Positions 22,216 to 34,656 are shown, numbered from the stretch's first letter. The stretch is DNA of 64,000 bases from Dioscorea cayenensis subsp. rotundata (GCF_009730915.1 NC_052481.1:1-64000); one strand, 5' to 3'. The notes: generated by a model not told the origin, from the sequence alone. Made by a program: numbers and translations.

Positions 22216-22799
22216 ATCAAATGAAAGGGAAATGTACATTATAAATATTACACTAAATCATAACAATCGAAAAAAACTTTTTTTCGATAGTGTATACTGA
22301 TCTAAAATGCAAAAACAAAAACAAAACCCTAGCTGAGAAATCTCCCTGCAGACTAACAAAAACCCCAAAATGAGAAATCCCCTGCAGACTTCAATATCTT
22401 CCAACAAAAACAGGAACACAAAACAAAACCGAAAAATATTTCTTTGTAACAGAACAATTAACATAAAACCATACTCAATAGATGAGATTGCAAACTGATG
22501 AAATGCCAACTAGTTGCGCGGGGGACTTCTCCTTTGAGATACCGGTGGAAAGGAAAAAGTCAGAATTCAGAGGCTTTCACGCAGAGACAACTTTCGAGAC
22601 GTACTGAAATGGAAGAGTCAAGACGCGAGTTGAGAAATAGCAAGTAAACGACTCCAATAAATTGCTCTCGGGTTACCCCTACTGAAAAACCACCCCACTT
22701 CCTCTCAAATCGCCGAGATGGTCATGCACCACGACTCCCCATGCAAGGGCATTTTCGTCCCATAAAATTTGAAACTCACTCCGCTCACATCCGCTATGG

Positions 22800-22919
22800 G
22801 GTTTCGGGGGTTTGAAAAACATAGAGTTTTAAAAGAAGGGGGTTTTTTTAGGGATCTAGCAAAACTAATGAGTGTTTTTGGCAATTTTACAAACTTAAAG
22901 GGTTTTTTTGGCAATTTCC
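22800..22919 (-). repeat. Putative right terminal inverted repeat of the MULE
   Basis: Read inward on the minus strand it begins GGAAATTGCC, AAAAAAACCC, AAAATTGCCAAAAAC. Its outer edge coincides with the point where similarity to the paralogous block at 33200 begins, which supports this boundary. Confidence 0.5.
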
Positions 22920-24076
22920 ACTTAAAAAAATTGTTTTAACATTGATTTCATATTTCAAATAAATACTATATTTTAAAATACAATGCTTCAATTTAATCCA
23001 TTCTAATTTTCATAAAAAATTTATAAGTAACTACAAGTAAAATTCCGTAATTTTTTAAAAGCTAATAATTATAGTGGCTATTGAGAAAAACATAATTAGG
23101 TTAACCAGCTCTTTATGTTTTTCCAGAAAATTGTTACCATTTTTCCTTCGCAAAATATAAAAAAATCAAATCATGCCTTTACAATATTATTATACTAGCA
23201 TAATCTTAAATTGTTAATTTTATCGGTTTAAATTTTTATTATAAAATAAAAAATAAAGTTAATAATAAAAAATAAATTGAAAATAAATGAGAATTTAAAT
23301 ATGCTAATCAAGACCAATGACTTCTTGGCTTATTGATACTGAGATCCTTACGTAGTTAAAATATTTGTGTCATTACCAAAAAAAGGGATTTAAACCTAAG
23401 CTCAAATATGAAGACACAATTAATCTGCATATATGCTGTGTATGTCTTTGATTTAATTAATTTGTCCATATCTCGTAAATAAATAAATAAATAAAACTTT
23501 GAACCTAATTCAGATATATATAATGGGAACACAAATGCATTACCATATATATATCTTGGCATGGCTTAGCAATATCTCAGCAAAATGAGAAAAAGTTTAA
23601 TGGTGAAGTTGTTTGATAAGGTGTGATACATGACATAAGGATTGTGTGGCGGAAGAAGGTCAAGCAGGTTTTGTCATTATTTGATTGGCTTGACCTTGAC
23701 AATCGTGTTGTTGGAAGTAGGCTGAGGTCAAGTTTTGTGTAATATTAAATCTTAATAAGGGTTTTGCATTAATAGCGATAAAACTCATGTTGAAGGCCCC
23801 CCATGAATATCACACCATGCACATTCATGCATGTGTCACAATGTAATTGAATATTAGGTTACATTCAGCCAAGGTATATTATATATATATATATATATAT
23901 ATTAAATTTTTTATTCACCGATATCCTAATAGAAATTTAAATTTAAATTATTTTTATAATAATTTAAAATTAAGTAGATTTAAATAAATACAATGGTCCA
24001 TAACGTTAAATCATATGTTAATTTCAATTGATGTTTAGAATAATGGTCTATAAGTGGAGTCAATTCTTTGATAGAC

Positions 24077-24080
<4 letters not shown>

Positions 24081-24151
<71 letters not shown>
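24081..24151. repeat. (AT)n microsatellite, about 70 bp
   Basis: It is the longest uninterrupted AT tract in the window. The aligned site in copy B (near 37975) has no such tract, so it expanded after the duplication. Confidence 0.95.
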
Positions 24152-24157
<6 letters not shown>

Positions 24158-24815
24158 CTAGCACTATAGATATATACGAGATAAATTTGAAGAATATTTT
24201 GATTTATTTAAATATAGATCTCAATCATAAGTCAAAGTAAGCCATATAAGAGGATAGATATCTCTCAAGAAGTTTGCTTAAGTGGCTAAACGTTTACCAC
24301 TTGGATCAATTTTATTGGTTTTTTTTCTAAACTTTAATTAATCAATCAACTTTATTTATTTATAAATATCAAGTTTTAATTGAAATAACATAAAATATTA
24401 GGTAACTCAAAGTTGAGCCGTTATTCTAAGCCAAATGCATCCCAACTCCCAAGGCTTGTGTTTGCTTTATAATTTCTTTCTCGAGATTTAAATTTTTAAA
24501 TAAATTTGTTTAAAAATTAATTAATTTAAAGTTTGGTAACCTTGCATAAAAATTTTACTTCTAATCCAATATTTAAAAAATTCTCAAATCCAGTATATAT
24601 ATAGTTTTTTTTTAATTTCGAATAAGATAAAAAAGATATATATATATATATATATATATATTTATCATTTCACACTCACTTGAAAGCTCTAGTTTATTTT
24701 TTTTCTATAAATAAAACATATGATGGTAAGTTAATTTATTTATGAATGAGGACTATCTATTGCCTCTTTGTGTGTATATATATAATGTGATTTACACTAT
24801 TTATATCTTACTCTA

Positions 24816-25000
24816 TTTTTTTTTTAACAAAATATGGGCATGTTATGTACTAGAGTGTACATAGGTATGAAATTGATATATAAATACATTTGTGCCTTCA
24901 TTTTGTGTGACTGTAAGTTGAGGGTTCGAACCGTCTCTTCGGTAAAAATATGAACACCTTACATAGGGATCCGGTGCCAATTGATAAAGATGTGATTGAT
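24816..25000 (-). mobile_element. SINE, minus strand, 185 bp
   Basis: It is flanked by TCTTACTCTA (24806-24815) and TCTTGCTCTA (25001-25010), a 10-bp target-site duplication with one mismatch. Read on the minus strand it has a head with CAATTGGCACCGG, a B-box-like GGTTCGAACC (24932-24923) and an A-rich tail at 24816. Copy B at 41587-41596 has the single uninterrupted TCTTGCTCTA, that is, the empty site. Confidence 0.85.
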
Positions 25001-25166
25001 TCTTGCTCTAATTAAATAATTATATTTGTCTCCATTTCTTTTTATTTATTAATCTTCCATGTTAGAGATTGCGCTTCTAACATGGACCATGGTCTCTCAT
25101 ATTATTGATGACCAGACTTCCTAACATTAAGGGTTGTTTTTTTTTCAAATATATCTTCATGAAAAT

Positions 25167-25345
25167 TGTGGGCCCCAGCTTCCTTGTCCTCATTCATTTG
25201 TAAAAACCATGAGAGCCACGGATTCCTGGCCAAAATTATGCAAACTTTTGCATAATTTCATGAAGCTTGTCTTAAATTTGTCCTTGTTGCCATCTTGTTA
25301 TTGACAATGGAGCCCGAGCCTTTAGCATTCTTTCTTCTATCCTTT

Positions 25346-25376
<31 letters not shown>

Positions 25377-28201
25377 GTGATCTCCTCCGGCAACTTCTGG
25401 CAAACCTCCGGTGCTGAACCTTGTAGTCGTAGTTGCAAGTTTTCTTCGCCCCATCTTATCACTCTTCCAAAGTAATCATCTATGCCTTTGATAACCAAGC
25501 CATTTAACTTTATTGTTTTCTTCTCTCCATTTGCTTCTTCTTCTTTCTATTATTGGTGGTGGTGGTTGCTAGCTCTAGGAGGTTTTGGAGCTTGGATTTC
25601 ATATGGTTTCTCTTTTCGCCTCTCTTCACTTCTCTCTTTTCCGGCCATCGAAGTAAGTCCCTAACCATGCTTGGATAAGTTTTTGTATGTCTTTAGTGCA
25701 TGGATTTTCTTATGGTTGTTGGACTTCTATCTTTGTTTAGCTTGCCATGAGATGTTGTGAACTTCATGATTGTGTATAGCTCCATAGAAGGATTAGTGTG
25801 AAAGTTTGATGATCTATTGTTATACATGTATTCTTCCAAGCTTATTTAGGTTTCAGCTGGTGCACATTAGTGTTTTTAGTATAGGAAAATTTATGTTGAC
25901 TACATCCCTCATCCTTCTTTTGAAATTCTTTTTATTTTCATGTTGGATATGTATAAGTAGTTACTAAAGGTCTAGTTGTATAGCATTTGTTAAGTTGGTG
26001 GAATGATATTGCAAAGCTAAAAGCAATGTATATTTCTTGTGATATTAGTAGTGATAGTTTAAGAGAATGAGGGAAGCATTGTAGTGGAATCTGTTTAGAT
26101 TGGATGGTGGAGATTTCTCATCAAGATAAATATTAGTTCAAGGCAAATGTCAAATGATTGGAGGTTAAGCATTGGATCACTTTAATTTTAATCATGTTAA
26201 TTGGTTAAGCCTTTGAGATGTATTTAATTTCATGGGTGAGTTCCTGCTAGAATACATGCAAGACAATTATTTTTCTAGTTTCTTTATTTAGTTTAGTTTC
26301 TCTCTCTAGAGAATGTAAAAGAAATATTTGGTTAGTGTTTAAACTTGTGATTAAAGTGATTTTGTTCTAAACTTTGGTAAATCATTGGGTTTTAGGATCG
26401 TTTTAGGGAGTGGTCTTGGATCTCATTTTGCACTTAGGCAATACTAGGTAAGTAATCTACCAATAACTCCGTATTTTCAGTATTTGAGAAATTATTTTAT
26501 TCGGTAAAATAATTATCTAGTATTTTGTTATTTTATTTTGAATATCTGTTATTTTGTTAATATTGAAATTATTTATTTGGAATATGTATTTTGAGGTATT
26601 TTCTTTAATTAATTATTTTTATTTAGTTGTTGACTTGGTAAATCTACATTGGTGTAATGCTAATTAAATGATTGTTATTCATTTTAACTTGGTTATTAAT
26701 TTATTATTTATACTAAATGTGTGATTACATTCAAATGATTACTCCAACATTTATAAAATTCGTTTGTTTGTAGGCATGTGTTAATGATTCTGCTATCTTT
26801 TGGATTGACTTAGTTAATTCCATTATTTATTTATTTATTTAATCTTTTAATTTAGTTTTGAAGGAGCTAGTGTTTTGAATAATTTTAAATGCTTCATGTG
26901 CTTAAATTTTTATATTTCATTTATGGTTATCGATTTATTTTCCCTAAAGTGAGATTTTGATATTTATTAGTATTTCTAAATATATATATATATGAACTTG
27001 AGAACTTTTAGAAATTTCTGAACATGTACTCTGCAAATATTTTGTATCTGAATGTTTTGGTCTCCAAATGAACGATATGCAACCCTGTCAGTGGGGGGTT
27101 AAACCCTGACCTTGTCGACAAGTAATTTTGGAAAAATAAAACTGCAGTTTCGCACCGTGTCCGTTCGGTGAAATAATCAACGGCCACCTGGTATTCAGTC
27201 TCGGGTCACCGAGGATAAATAAATGATTTTTGTTATTTTGGCTCGGGTCTGTCACTGAGGATAAACAAATGACCTTTGGCATTTAAAGTGAATTTGGAGA
27301 CATACACTGAAACCTGTTAATCTCTGCTTTGACTTTTGATATTGATTTTCTGCAAAAACACAAATATTTGTCCTGCCTTGAAATTTCTGTATTTTTTATA
27401 TCGTATTTCTGGGTTTAAATTCCGGTAAATTATATTTGGAAATATTTTTTTATTAGAATATTTAAATTGTTGGTGAATGACATATTTGGATATATCCTGT
27501 TATTAGAATATCATACTCTATAAGTTATTTAAAATTTGTATTTCGAAAACTTGTAATATTCTGAAAATCCGGTATAATTGAAACATACCTCTGAAATTTC
27601 TGGCTTAGTCTAACTATGCTTTGGAGACCTATGCTCATATATGATGATTTACTATATCTCTGTTTGACAGTTTTGAAAACTGATAATTCTTTTACTTGCA
27701 ATATTTTGGTTAACGGCAATATTTGAGAATTATACCCCTAATGGGCTATTTATATGTAAACTCTTTTCAGTCTGAGTTAAAAAGATTAGTTCTCGGCATT
27801 TGAATTCAAGATTTTTAAACCCTGTTGTTGTAAAATAATTTTTGGATTACTTACTGAGATAGTAAGCTCATGGATTTGTTTTGAATCCTTTTTCAGATCA
27901 AGAGTATTAGACCAGCGTGGATCTTAAAAGATTGTTTGTAGATGCTGTGTTATTTGTTGTAAATTTTGAGTTATTGTCATTGTCTATCCCTGTATTCTTG
28001 TATTTTGTATTTTGGACTTCTGTATCCTGGTATTGTGTACTTTATAGAGTCTGTAATCCTATAACACTGTTGGGTTATTATAGATTTGCTTGTCCTGAAT
28101 CAGATTCTGAGGCCTTGCAGGCCTATGAGGCTCACACCTTGTGGGTCTGTGGCCGTTTGTACGCGTGTCGGGTCCGGCCAGACCGGGTTCGGGGCGTGAC
28201 A
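25167..28201 (+). mobile_element. Long solo LTR (about 3.0 kb), probably Ty3/gypsy
   Basis: Begins TGTGGGCCCC and ends GGGGCGTGACA, with near-identical 5-bp flanks AAAAT (25162-25166) and AAAGT (28202-28206). Copy B runs straight through the site near 41785. A splice-donor-like CTAGGTAAGTAA lies near 26445, as expected within a transcribed LTR. There is no gag or pol coding sequence, so it is a solo LTR or a LARD-type element. The length and the CGTGACA end suggest the Tekay/Del group, which is inference. Open frames inside, such as 27917-28330, have no family resemblance. Confidence 0.65.
25346..25374. repeat. (GA)n microsatellite
   Basis: About 14 AG units inside the solo LTR. Confidence 0.9.
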
Positions 28202-29159
28202 AAAGTATTATTATTTATTTTTAAAAAAATAAAAATCATTTTTTTATTTTATATAACTACTTTTAAAAAAATTTCAAAAATATATAGAGCCATTTTATTG
28301 ATTAATATATTTATAATATTTGTTATTTAATAACGAACTCATTTGATGGAGGCAAGCTCAATTTTTTATCAATATATATAAATAATTATAATATTTTGAC
28401 TATCAAATAAACATTAAATATGTAAATACTAAATATATTATAAGAGGACCGGACTTGTCTACGAGGAACGCCCACAAATAACAACTCTACAGACAATCAT
28501 ATATTAGTTGTTGGATTTAAATTTAACTCCAATCATTCATTAGTGTGAACAATGACATAAACAATGTTTGTCAAACAATACAGACCCCTCAGCCACTATT
28601 TCTTGTTACTATTAGGGGGCGTTCACTTTGTCGTAAGTGGGGGGAAATGGTGGAAAGTGAGGAAGTGGTAGGAAGTGCCACTTTCTTGAAGTGGAAGAAG
28701 TCATATGACTTCCCCCACTTCTGATGTTCATTTTAAAGGAAGTGCCACTTCATGGAAGTGCTCACTTCTCCACTTCTTGTGTTCATTTTGCATGAAGTGG
28801 TGTCACTTCAGCATGGACTTCCGAAAGGTGTTTCTTTCTACGTAAGTGACGGAAGTGAAAAAAATAATTAAAAAAAATAAATTTTAATATTTTTACATAA
28901 ACTTCAATAATTTAATAATTTTACAAAATTATAATTATTATTCAAAAGTCTTTTGATTATTTATTTTTATTTTTGTAATCCACAAATTTAGGTTGTAATC
29001 CCTAAACTTGAACAAAATTTTTTACATTAATTTTAATTAATTAGTAAATTAAATGCATTATTATGGATTTTTTGAAATACGACATCAAATTCACTTAAGC
29101 AAATCCATTGAATTACAAGACATTTAAATTTGTCAAATTCCTAAGACATTTAAATTTGT

Positions 29160-29525
29160 CAAATCCACACATTCTTGGTTCATAACACAAACACAATAAC
29201 CACCCACACAAAAAAACAACATCCATACAAACTCTTGCAAATACATAATCATGACATAAGAAAATAACAATGGTCTCTAACCATCCACACAAATTCTTGG
29301 TTCATAACACAAACACAATAACCACCCACACAAGAAAACAACATCCATACAAACTCTTGCAAATACATAGTCATGACATAAGAAAATAATAATGGTCTCT
29401 AACCATCCACACAAATTCTTGGTTCATAACACAAACACAATAACCACCCACACAACAAAACAACATCTATACCAACATAAAAGATTAACGTCCACCATCC
29501 AACCAAATAACAACCTGATTCATGA
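29160..29525. repeat. Three tandem copies of a 122-bp unit
   Basis: ATTCTTGGTTCATAACACAA occurs at 29171, 29293 and 29415. The whole unit, rich in CACAAACACAATAACCACCC, is almost identical between copies, while the last copy loses similarity after about 29470. Confidence 0.9.
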
Positions 29526-29764
29526 AAAAAAAAATTACAATAAGGATAAGGCAAAGACACTAACAAATGAACATTAAGTATTTTGATAAAAATTAAAATC
29601 ACATACCTAATGTGATGACCCCTCATGGACTATCATCTTTCATAGAAGCAATAAAATTATCTAGCCATCTTTTGCGAAGGGATAGCTTCCTCAAGTAAAA
29701 ATTCTCAGCTTGTCTTTTGTCCCCCATTAATTTCTCAAATACCATTTCCATCTCATTGTCATCA

Positions 29765-29856
29765 TAACCTTTGGAGGTTGTGGCATGTGGAGCCAGAACA
29801 TTGAAAGTGTAACCTTTGGAGGTTGTGGCATGTGGAGCCAGAACATTGAAAGTGTG
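29765..29856. repeat. Two tandem copies of a 46-bp unit
   Basis: AACCTTTGGAGGTTGTGGCA begins at 29765 and 29811, and the two units are identical through GAACATTGAAAGTGT. Read on the minus strand it gives a duplicated LSMFWLHMPQPPKV block, which may be part of a minor open frame of the element. Confidence 0.85.
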
Positions 29857-31463
29857 GCAACAAAAGAAGAGTAATGAGACAAGTTTAAGATGTTCTGCAG
29901 GTTGTCAACATCTTCATGGAAAGCAATGGAACCCAACAAAATTGAAGTTTTCAATTTCATAATGAATAGAGAATGAAAAATGCATTGGATAGTGTTCTTT
30001 CGCAAAAGCGTTTAGTTAATGTGATTTATTTTTTTTATTTCAAATTTAAATCAGAAATGCTATTAAAGAAAGAACAAAACTTTAAAAAAATATCAAGAAC
30101 TAAGAAATATTTTTTTGCATTAAATACCATATTTTTTCGGTCAACTGGGACTTGCTCCAAAAGATGTTGACCATCTTACAAGGTCAAAAGTGAAAAGCAC
30201 AGTGTAGATACTCTATTAATTTAAGTAAATCATACAATCACTTTGAATGATATGGTGTTCATATAGTGGTATGAGTTGGTCCATGAGATTAAACATAGTG
30301 AATGTATGTACATAGGGACTGAACAAGTTCTTCATCACATTGTTTGCCATCATAGACAATGAAAACAAGACTATTATTAAAATGAAACCCTTATAGATTA
30401 ATGTTTATATATATTTATATATATTTATATATATATAATTGCTTGAGAATGAAGACATCCGAATTAGTCCAAGCTTGGCCTGCAACATTGTTGCATTTGT
30501 AAAAATTAACTACAATTATAGTATGATATAATAAGCCAATAAAATCGAAGGAATGGTTTTTTTTCATTGATTCATATTGGTTGTTCTCTACTATTTTCAT
30601 TGTTCTAAGACTAGAAAATGGTTTACAAGTGTTAGATAAAAATTTAAGAAAATGAAGAAGAGAGAAATGGATTAAATAAACAAGTGTTTATTATGCCAAC
30701 TTCCTCATTAAATTAATGCCGTGCATCAAGATTAGAGTATTAACTTAAACATTAGACTTTAGTTTATGTGAACATGTATAATACATTTATGTCAACTATT
30801 TAGCTTGCAGTATTAAAAAAAAAATAACAAAATGGATGAAAAGTATGAAAGAAGAGAGAAATCTTACATTCACACCTCACATTATCCAGTAATCTGTGTC
30901 ACAGATCACGAAACAAACATTTCACCCGGATTCATTTCATCATCAGTAAAAAAACCTAAAACAAAAACCAAATCCACACAAACTCAAAAATAACTCAAAA
31001 GTAACCCACCTTTTCAGAAAGATGTCTTCTTCCCAGCAGCTTCTCGATCGGAGCAACAATCAGGATGGTTGACGGAAATGGAAAAGATGTCGGAGGAGGC
31101 GACTGGAGGAGGAGGCGACCGGAGAAAAGTGATGGGATTGGGGTTGGGGTTCCGGCCAATGGGAGGAGGAGGCGACGAGAGCAAGCAATGGGATCGGGGC
31201 TGTGCCAAGTGATAGCTGAGAAATTTTTAGGGTCTTCCGTGACTTTCAAAGTGGTGTGAAAGTGGGGTGAAGTGGCCTTTTATATGTGGCTCACTTCCCC
31301 CACTTCAGCTTCAAAAATTCTGAAGTGGGTTTTAAACTAAAACCCACTTCAGTCTGAAGTGGGGGAAGTGTCACTTCTCCCACTTCAGTGTAAAAGAACA
31401 TTAGAAGTGGGGGAAGTCAGTCCACTTCCCCCCACTTCCTCCCACTTACGTCAAAGTGAACGC

Positions 31464-31466
<3 letters not shown>

Positions 31467-31507
<41 letters not shown>
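31467..31507. repeat. (CT)n microsatellite at the right end of the TIR element
   Basis: About 20 CT units directly abut the terminal CCCCC of the element and may have erased its right target-site copy. Confidence 0.9.
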
Positions 31508-31513
<6 letters not shown>

Positions 31514-31815
31514 CCTCTTTATATCTTTCTCTTTTTTCTATTTTTTTTCTCTTTTATTTTTATCTTCTCTACAAATCCTCTGCACAACGTATTGTCATAT
31601 TATAATAATTTCCATGCCAATTTTCTTGGAGAACCTTATCTCTCTTTCTTTATATAACTACTACTAAACATAAGGTGTACGTGTGTGTATATATATATGT
31701 ATATATATGTATACACACATAATGTTTGTTCATTATGCCCGATATCACCTTATAGTATCATTTATGAATAAAAATAACGAACAATTAATAATAAGTAAAA
31801 TAAGATATTAACACA

Positions 31816-32378
31816 TGGATGAGCGAGCGAAGTGTGCAAGAGTGGAGTGAGTTACATGCATGAGGATGAGGATGATGCAAAGATAATAGTTGTAGTAGTT
31901 CTCTATAAGAATACTTGCCATTATATTCTGTCATGATAGCTTAGAGCAGCATGAGCAGCTGAGGGGTGACAGCGAGGTCCGTGACATTCTCCATGAAGGA
32001 GATGTGGTCTTGTTACTAGTAGTAGGAAGAGAAGAGGAAATTGTGCTAAATTAGTGGTACAAATTAAAGTTTTTCATTGCACATGTTGGATATATATAAT
32101 AGTAATATAAGGACCACTACTGGTTGAGAGAGTGGGCATTTTATTTGTTTAGTGTTTTATTCTTTTAAATATTACAGTGATCACCATCCCTCTAAGGCTC
32201 TAACAGAAGATTTAGTATTTTATACGACCTTTACTATGGGGTAGTTGATATTTTTATTTTATTTTTCTCTACTCAAAATAAAAAGTTTTAATCTTAATCA
32301 TGTTTTATTCAAAATTCTCTCTAAAAAAAGTGTTAGTATTTTATTTTGCTTTTAACTCAATAGTTCAGAGTTTGATGC

Positions 32379-32445
<67 letters not shown>

Positions 32446-32611
32446 GCAATGATGGTACAAAAAATACTAACTTTAACATTAAAAAAATCCTATAATTTTC
32501 AACATTTATGAGATTGAGATAAGGTTGGTAGTTTGCCTTGCATTTATTTAGTTGTATTTTGGGTTGTTAACTCGCTGTTTTTTTTTAATAGAATTTAAGA
32601 GAGTTTTGTTA

Positions 32612-32651
<40 letters not shown>

Positions 32652-33199
32652 TTTTTTTTTCTTTTCTAAACATAGATCTAAAAGGGTGTGTCACTGTGGG
32701 AATGGTTTGAGGTTTTGGCTTTATGCTTTTTAAGAACCAGTATTTTTGTTGCTTCAGATTTTTTTTAAAATTTTTAAAAAGATTAATTATGTACTTAATA
32801 ATCTCTATATATTTTTTAATAAATGATTAGGATTATAAAAATAAATTACACAGTAGAAAATTTATGATATAAATATTATATTATAGATTAACATACAATT
32901 AATAGTCCAAAAATAAAGAAATAAAACAGCTATTAAGAAAGGTCAAAATACAGAAGAATATATAAATTCACTTAAACAAATGTTGATTATATCTAATATT
33001 TGGATGCAAAAGATACACTTGAGTGCATATATTCAATTTTATATAATTAATTATCATATAAAAAAATAATGCTTGATAAAACATTAAATATAGGCTAATT
33101 TAGTGTGAACTTAAATATTTTATATCAAAAAATATAAAAAATAAAGTTGTTTAAGAAAAAATAAAGCCATAATAAAACAATTTGTTTAGTATTAAAAAA
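31816..33199. other. Spacer between the two duplicated blocks
   Basis: AT-rich sequence with an (AT)n tract near 32618-32648 and the (AAT)n tract at 32379-32442. I see no coding sequence, RNA gene or transposon end in it. Confidence 0.5.
32379..32442. repeat. (AAT)n microsatellite
   Basis: About 20 uninterrupted TAA/AAT units. Confidence 0.95.
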
Positions 33200-33336
33200 T
33201 ATTTAATTTAACATTGATTTCAAATTTAAAAAACATATATCCAGTCTAAGTTCTAACATTTTTATATAAAATTCATAACTATAAGTAAAATTCCACAATG
33301 TTTTCAAAGCTAATAATTATAGCGGCTATTGAAAAC

Positions 33337-33337
<1 letters not shown>

Positions 33338-33382
<45 letters not shown>
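33338..33382. repeat. (AAT)n microsatellite specific to copy B
   Basis: About 15 units. The aligned position of copy A (near 23090) reads GAAAAACATAATTAGG with no repeat. Confidence 0.9.
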
Positions 33383-33383
<1 letters not shown>

Positions 33384-34656
33384 GAAAAGAAAAGAAAAAA
33401 CCCGCTTTTTATGTTTTTCAAGAAAGTCATTACAGGTTAGCATGGCTTTGCAATACTAACCTGGCCTTGAATTGTAAATTGCATTAAAAATGATTTTGAA
33501 CCCTTAATTTCAATTGTTAATTTTTACGGTTTGTTTGTTCATTATAAAATACAAAAATAAATTTAATAATAGAAAATAAATGAGAGAGTTTGATGGTTAA
33601 AGCCAATAATTTCTTAGTCTATTGACATCGGATTGCATGTATAGAGTGTTCGTGTTTTTACTAAAAAGACAAATTTTATTTTAACTCACGCATGATGAAA
33701 GTACATATATGTTAAAATATTAATTTTATATTTATACACACCCCTAATATGATCTGTGCAGACCTGTCCACTTGGCCATCCCCATGTCACTTGAATAAAA
33801 GTTTGAAAAAAATTTAAATGGTCAAGTTGTTTGATAAGGTGTGATACATGAGACATGAGGATTGTGTAGTTCGAAGAAGGTCAAGGAGGTTGACCACTTG
33901 ACTATCATGGCCATTGCAGCGTTGGAAGAAGCCGGAAGCTATTGTGTACTAATAAAGTGGAAGGTGGTTTTGTCTTGATGCCAAACTATTCATGGGTAAA
34001 CTCATGTTGGAGTCCACCCATGAATATCACACCACATTCTTGCAAGTGTCGTTGAATATTCGGTTACATATTAACAAGGAATACACACACGTATGTACGT
34101 GTGTGTACAGTTTGTTTTTAGATATTTTGATCAAATGAATTTTTAGAATTTATCACTACAAGAAACTGCTCAATTAGAAATAAAAATTTAGTAATGGATT
34201 TTCTCAATTTTTAGTTAGCAACCGATTCGTAATGGATTACCTGTTCATTTCAGTTTTACAAATGAAATTTACAACGGTTTCAAGATTTGAAATGTAAATG
34301 ACATAGGTTGCTAATCTACAGAATTTCGTTTGTAAAGTACAAATGAAAGTTGCTTAATTTATATTTTATTAAAAAAATAGTTTAAGATGATTTGGACAAA
34401 TAATAAATAACTTTTATGTATATTTATAATATTTATTAAAAAAATATATTATAGAGATACTTATTTATAAGAATAGGATTTAATAAATATTACATCAATA
34501 GATTTAAATTTTGATTATATTTTTTATAAAACATTTTTGTTTGGTGAATCAACTTAAGTGGTTACAATATTTTTAATTGTATTTTTGAAAAAAATAATTT
34601 TTAAATAAATTTTATAAATATATATTAACTCCTTTTAAATATAATTGTTATAGATT

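Larger units (their letters stand above)
13379..22919. mobile_element. Mutator-like element with convergent transposase and Ulp1-like genes (KI-MULE type)
   Basis: This block is GC- and CpG-richer than its flanks and holds a decayed MuDR-type transposase on the plus strand (15908-18320) and a decayed Ulp1-like protease with an upstream mobile-domain-like region on the minus strand (18780-21730). MULEs carrying a captured C48 protease are known in plants as KI-MULEs (Kaonashi). The two ends are weakly inverted: the left starts GGGAAAATTAC, and the right, read inward, starts GGAAATTGCC and continues with similar AAACCC-rich sequence. I could not identify a 9-bp target-site duplication, so exact ends are provisional. 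A partial second copy of transposase sequence occupies 13640-15130. Confidence 0.78.
28615..31467. mobile_element. TIR-bounded DNA element, 2.85 kb, superfamily unresolved
   Basis: The outer 28 bp at each end (GGGGGCGTTCACTTTG then TCGTAAGTGGGG at left, ACGTAAGTGGGA at right) are inverted repeats matching at 26 of 28. Inside each end, several hundred bp are packed with GAAGTGG / CCACTTC. The left flank is TTA, which would fit a PIF/Harbinger insertion, but the right flank is a (CT)n tract and does not repeat it. Inside are tandem repeats (29160-29525, 29765-29856) and a minus-strand frame ending near 29625 with KLSLRKRWLDNFIASMKDD. I do not recognise a transposase. The element is absent from copy B. 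Confidence 0.72.
22925..31815. repeat. Tandem segmental duplication, copy A
   Basis: Blocks of copy A recur in the same order and strand in copy B (33200-42250). Anchors: GTTGTTTGATAAGGTGTGAT at 23608 and 33826; TTAATTAATCAATCAAC near 24334 and 38225; ATTCTAAGCCAAATGCATC near 24423 and 38314; GATGACCAGACTTCC near 25107 and 41728; AACTACTTTTAAAA near 28256 and 41845; CATAAGGTGT near 31670 and 42127. The copies are diverged by substitutions and small indels. Insertions confined to copy A are a SINE (24816-25000), a long solo LTR (25167-28201) and a TIR element (28615-31467). No host gene is in the unit. Confidence 0.88.

Noticed and set aside
24923-24932. Possible tRNA gene from GGTTCGAACC
   Set aside because: No cloverleaf can be formed around it; the box belongs to a SINE with target-site duplication.
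27917-28330. 137-codon open frame with hydrophobic segments
   Set aside because: Lies across the end of the solo LTR (28201), has no family resemblance and no splice or promoter context.
29160-29525. CRISPR-like array
   Set aside because: The 122-bp units are contiguous without unique spacers, in a eukaryotic transposon.
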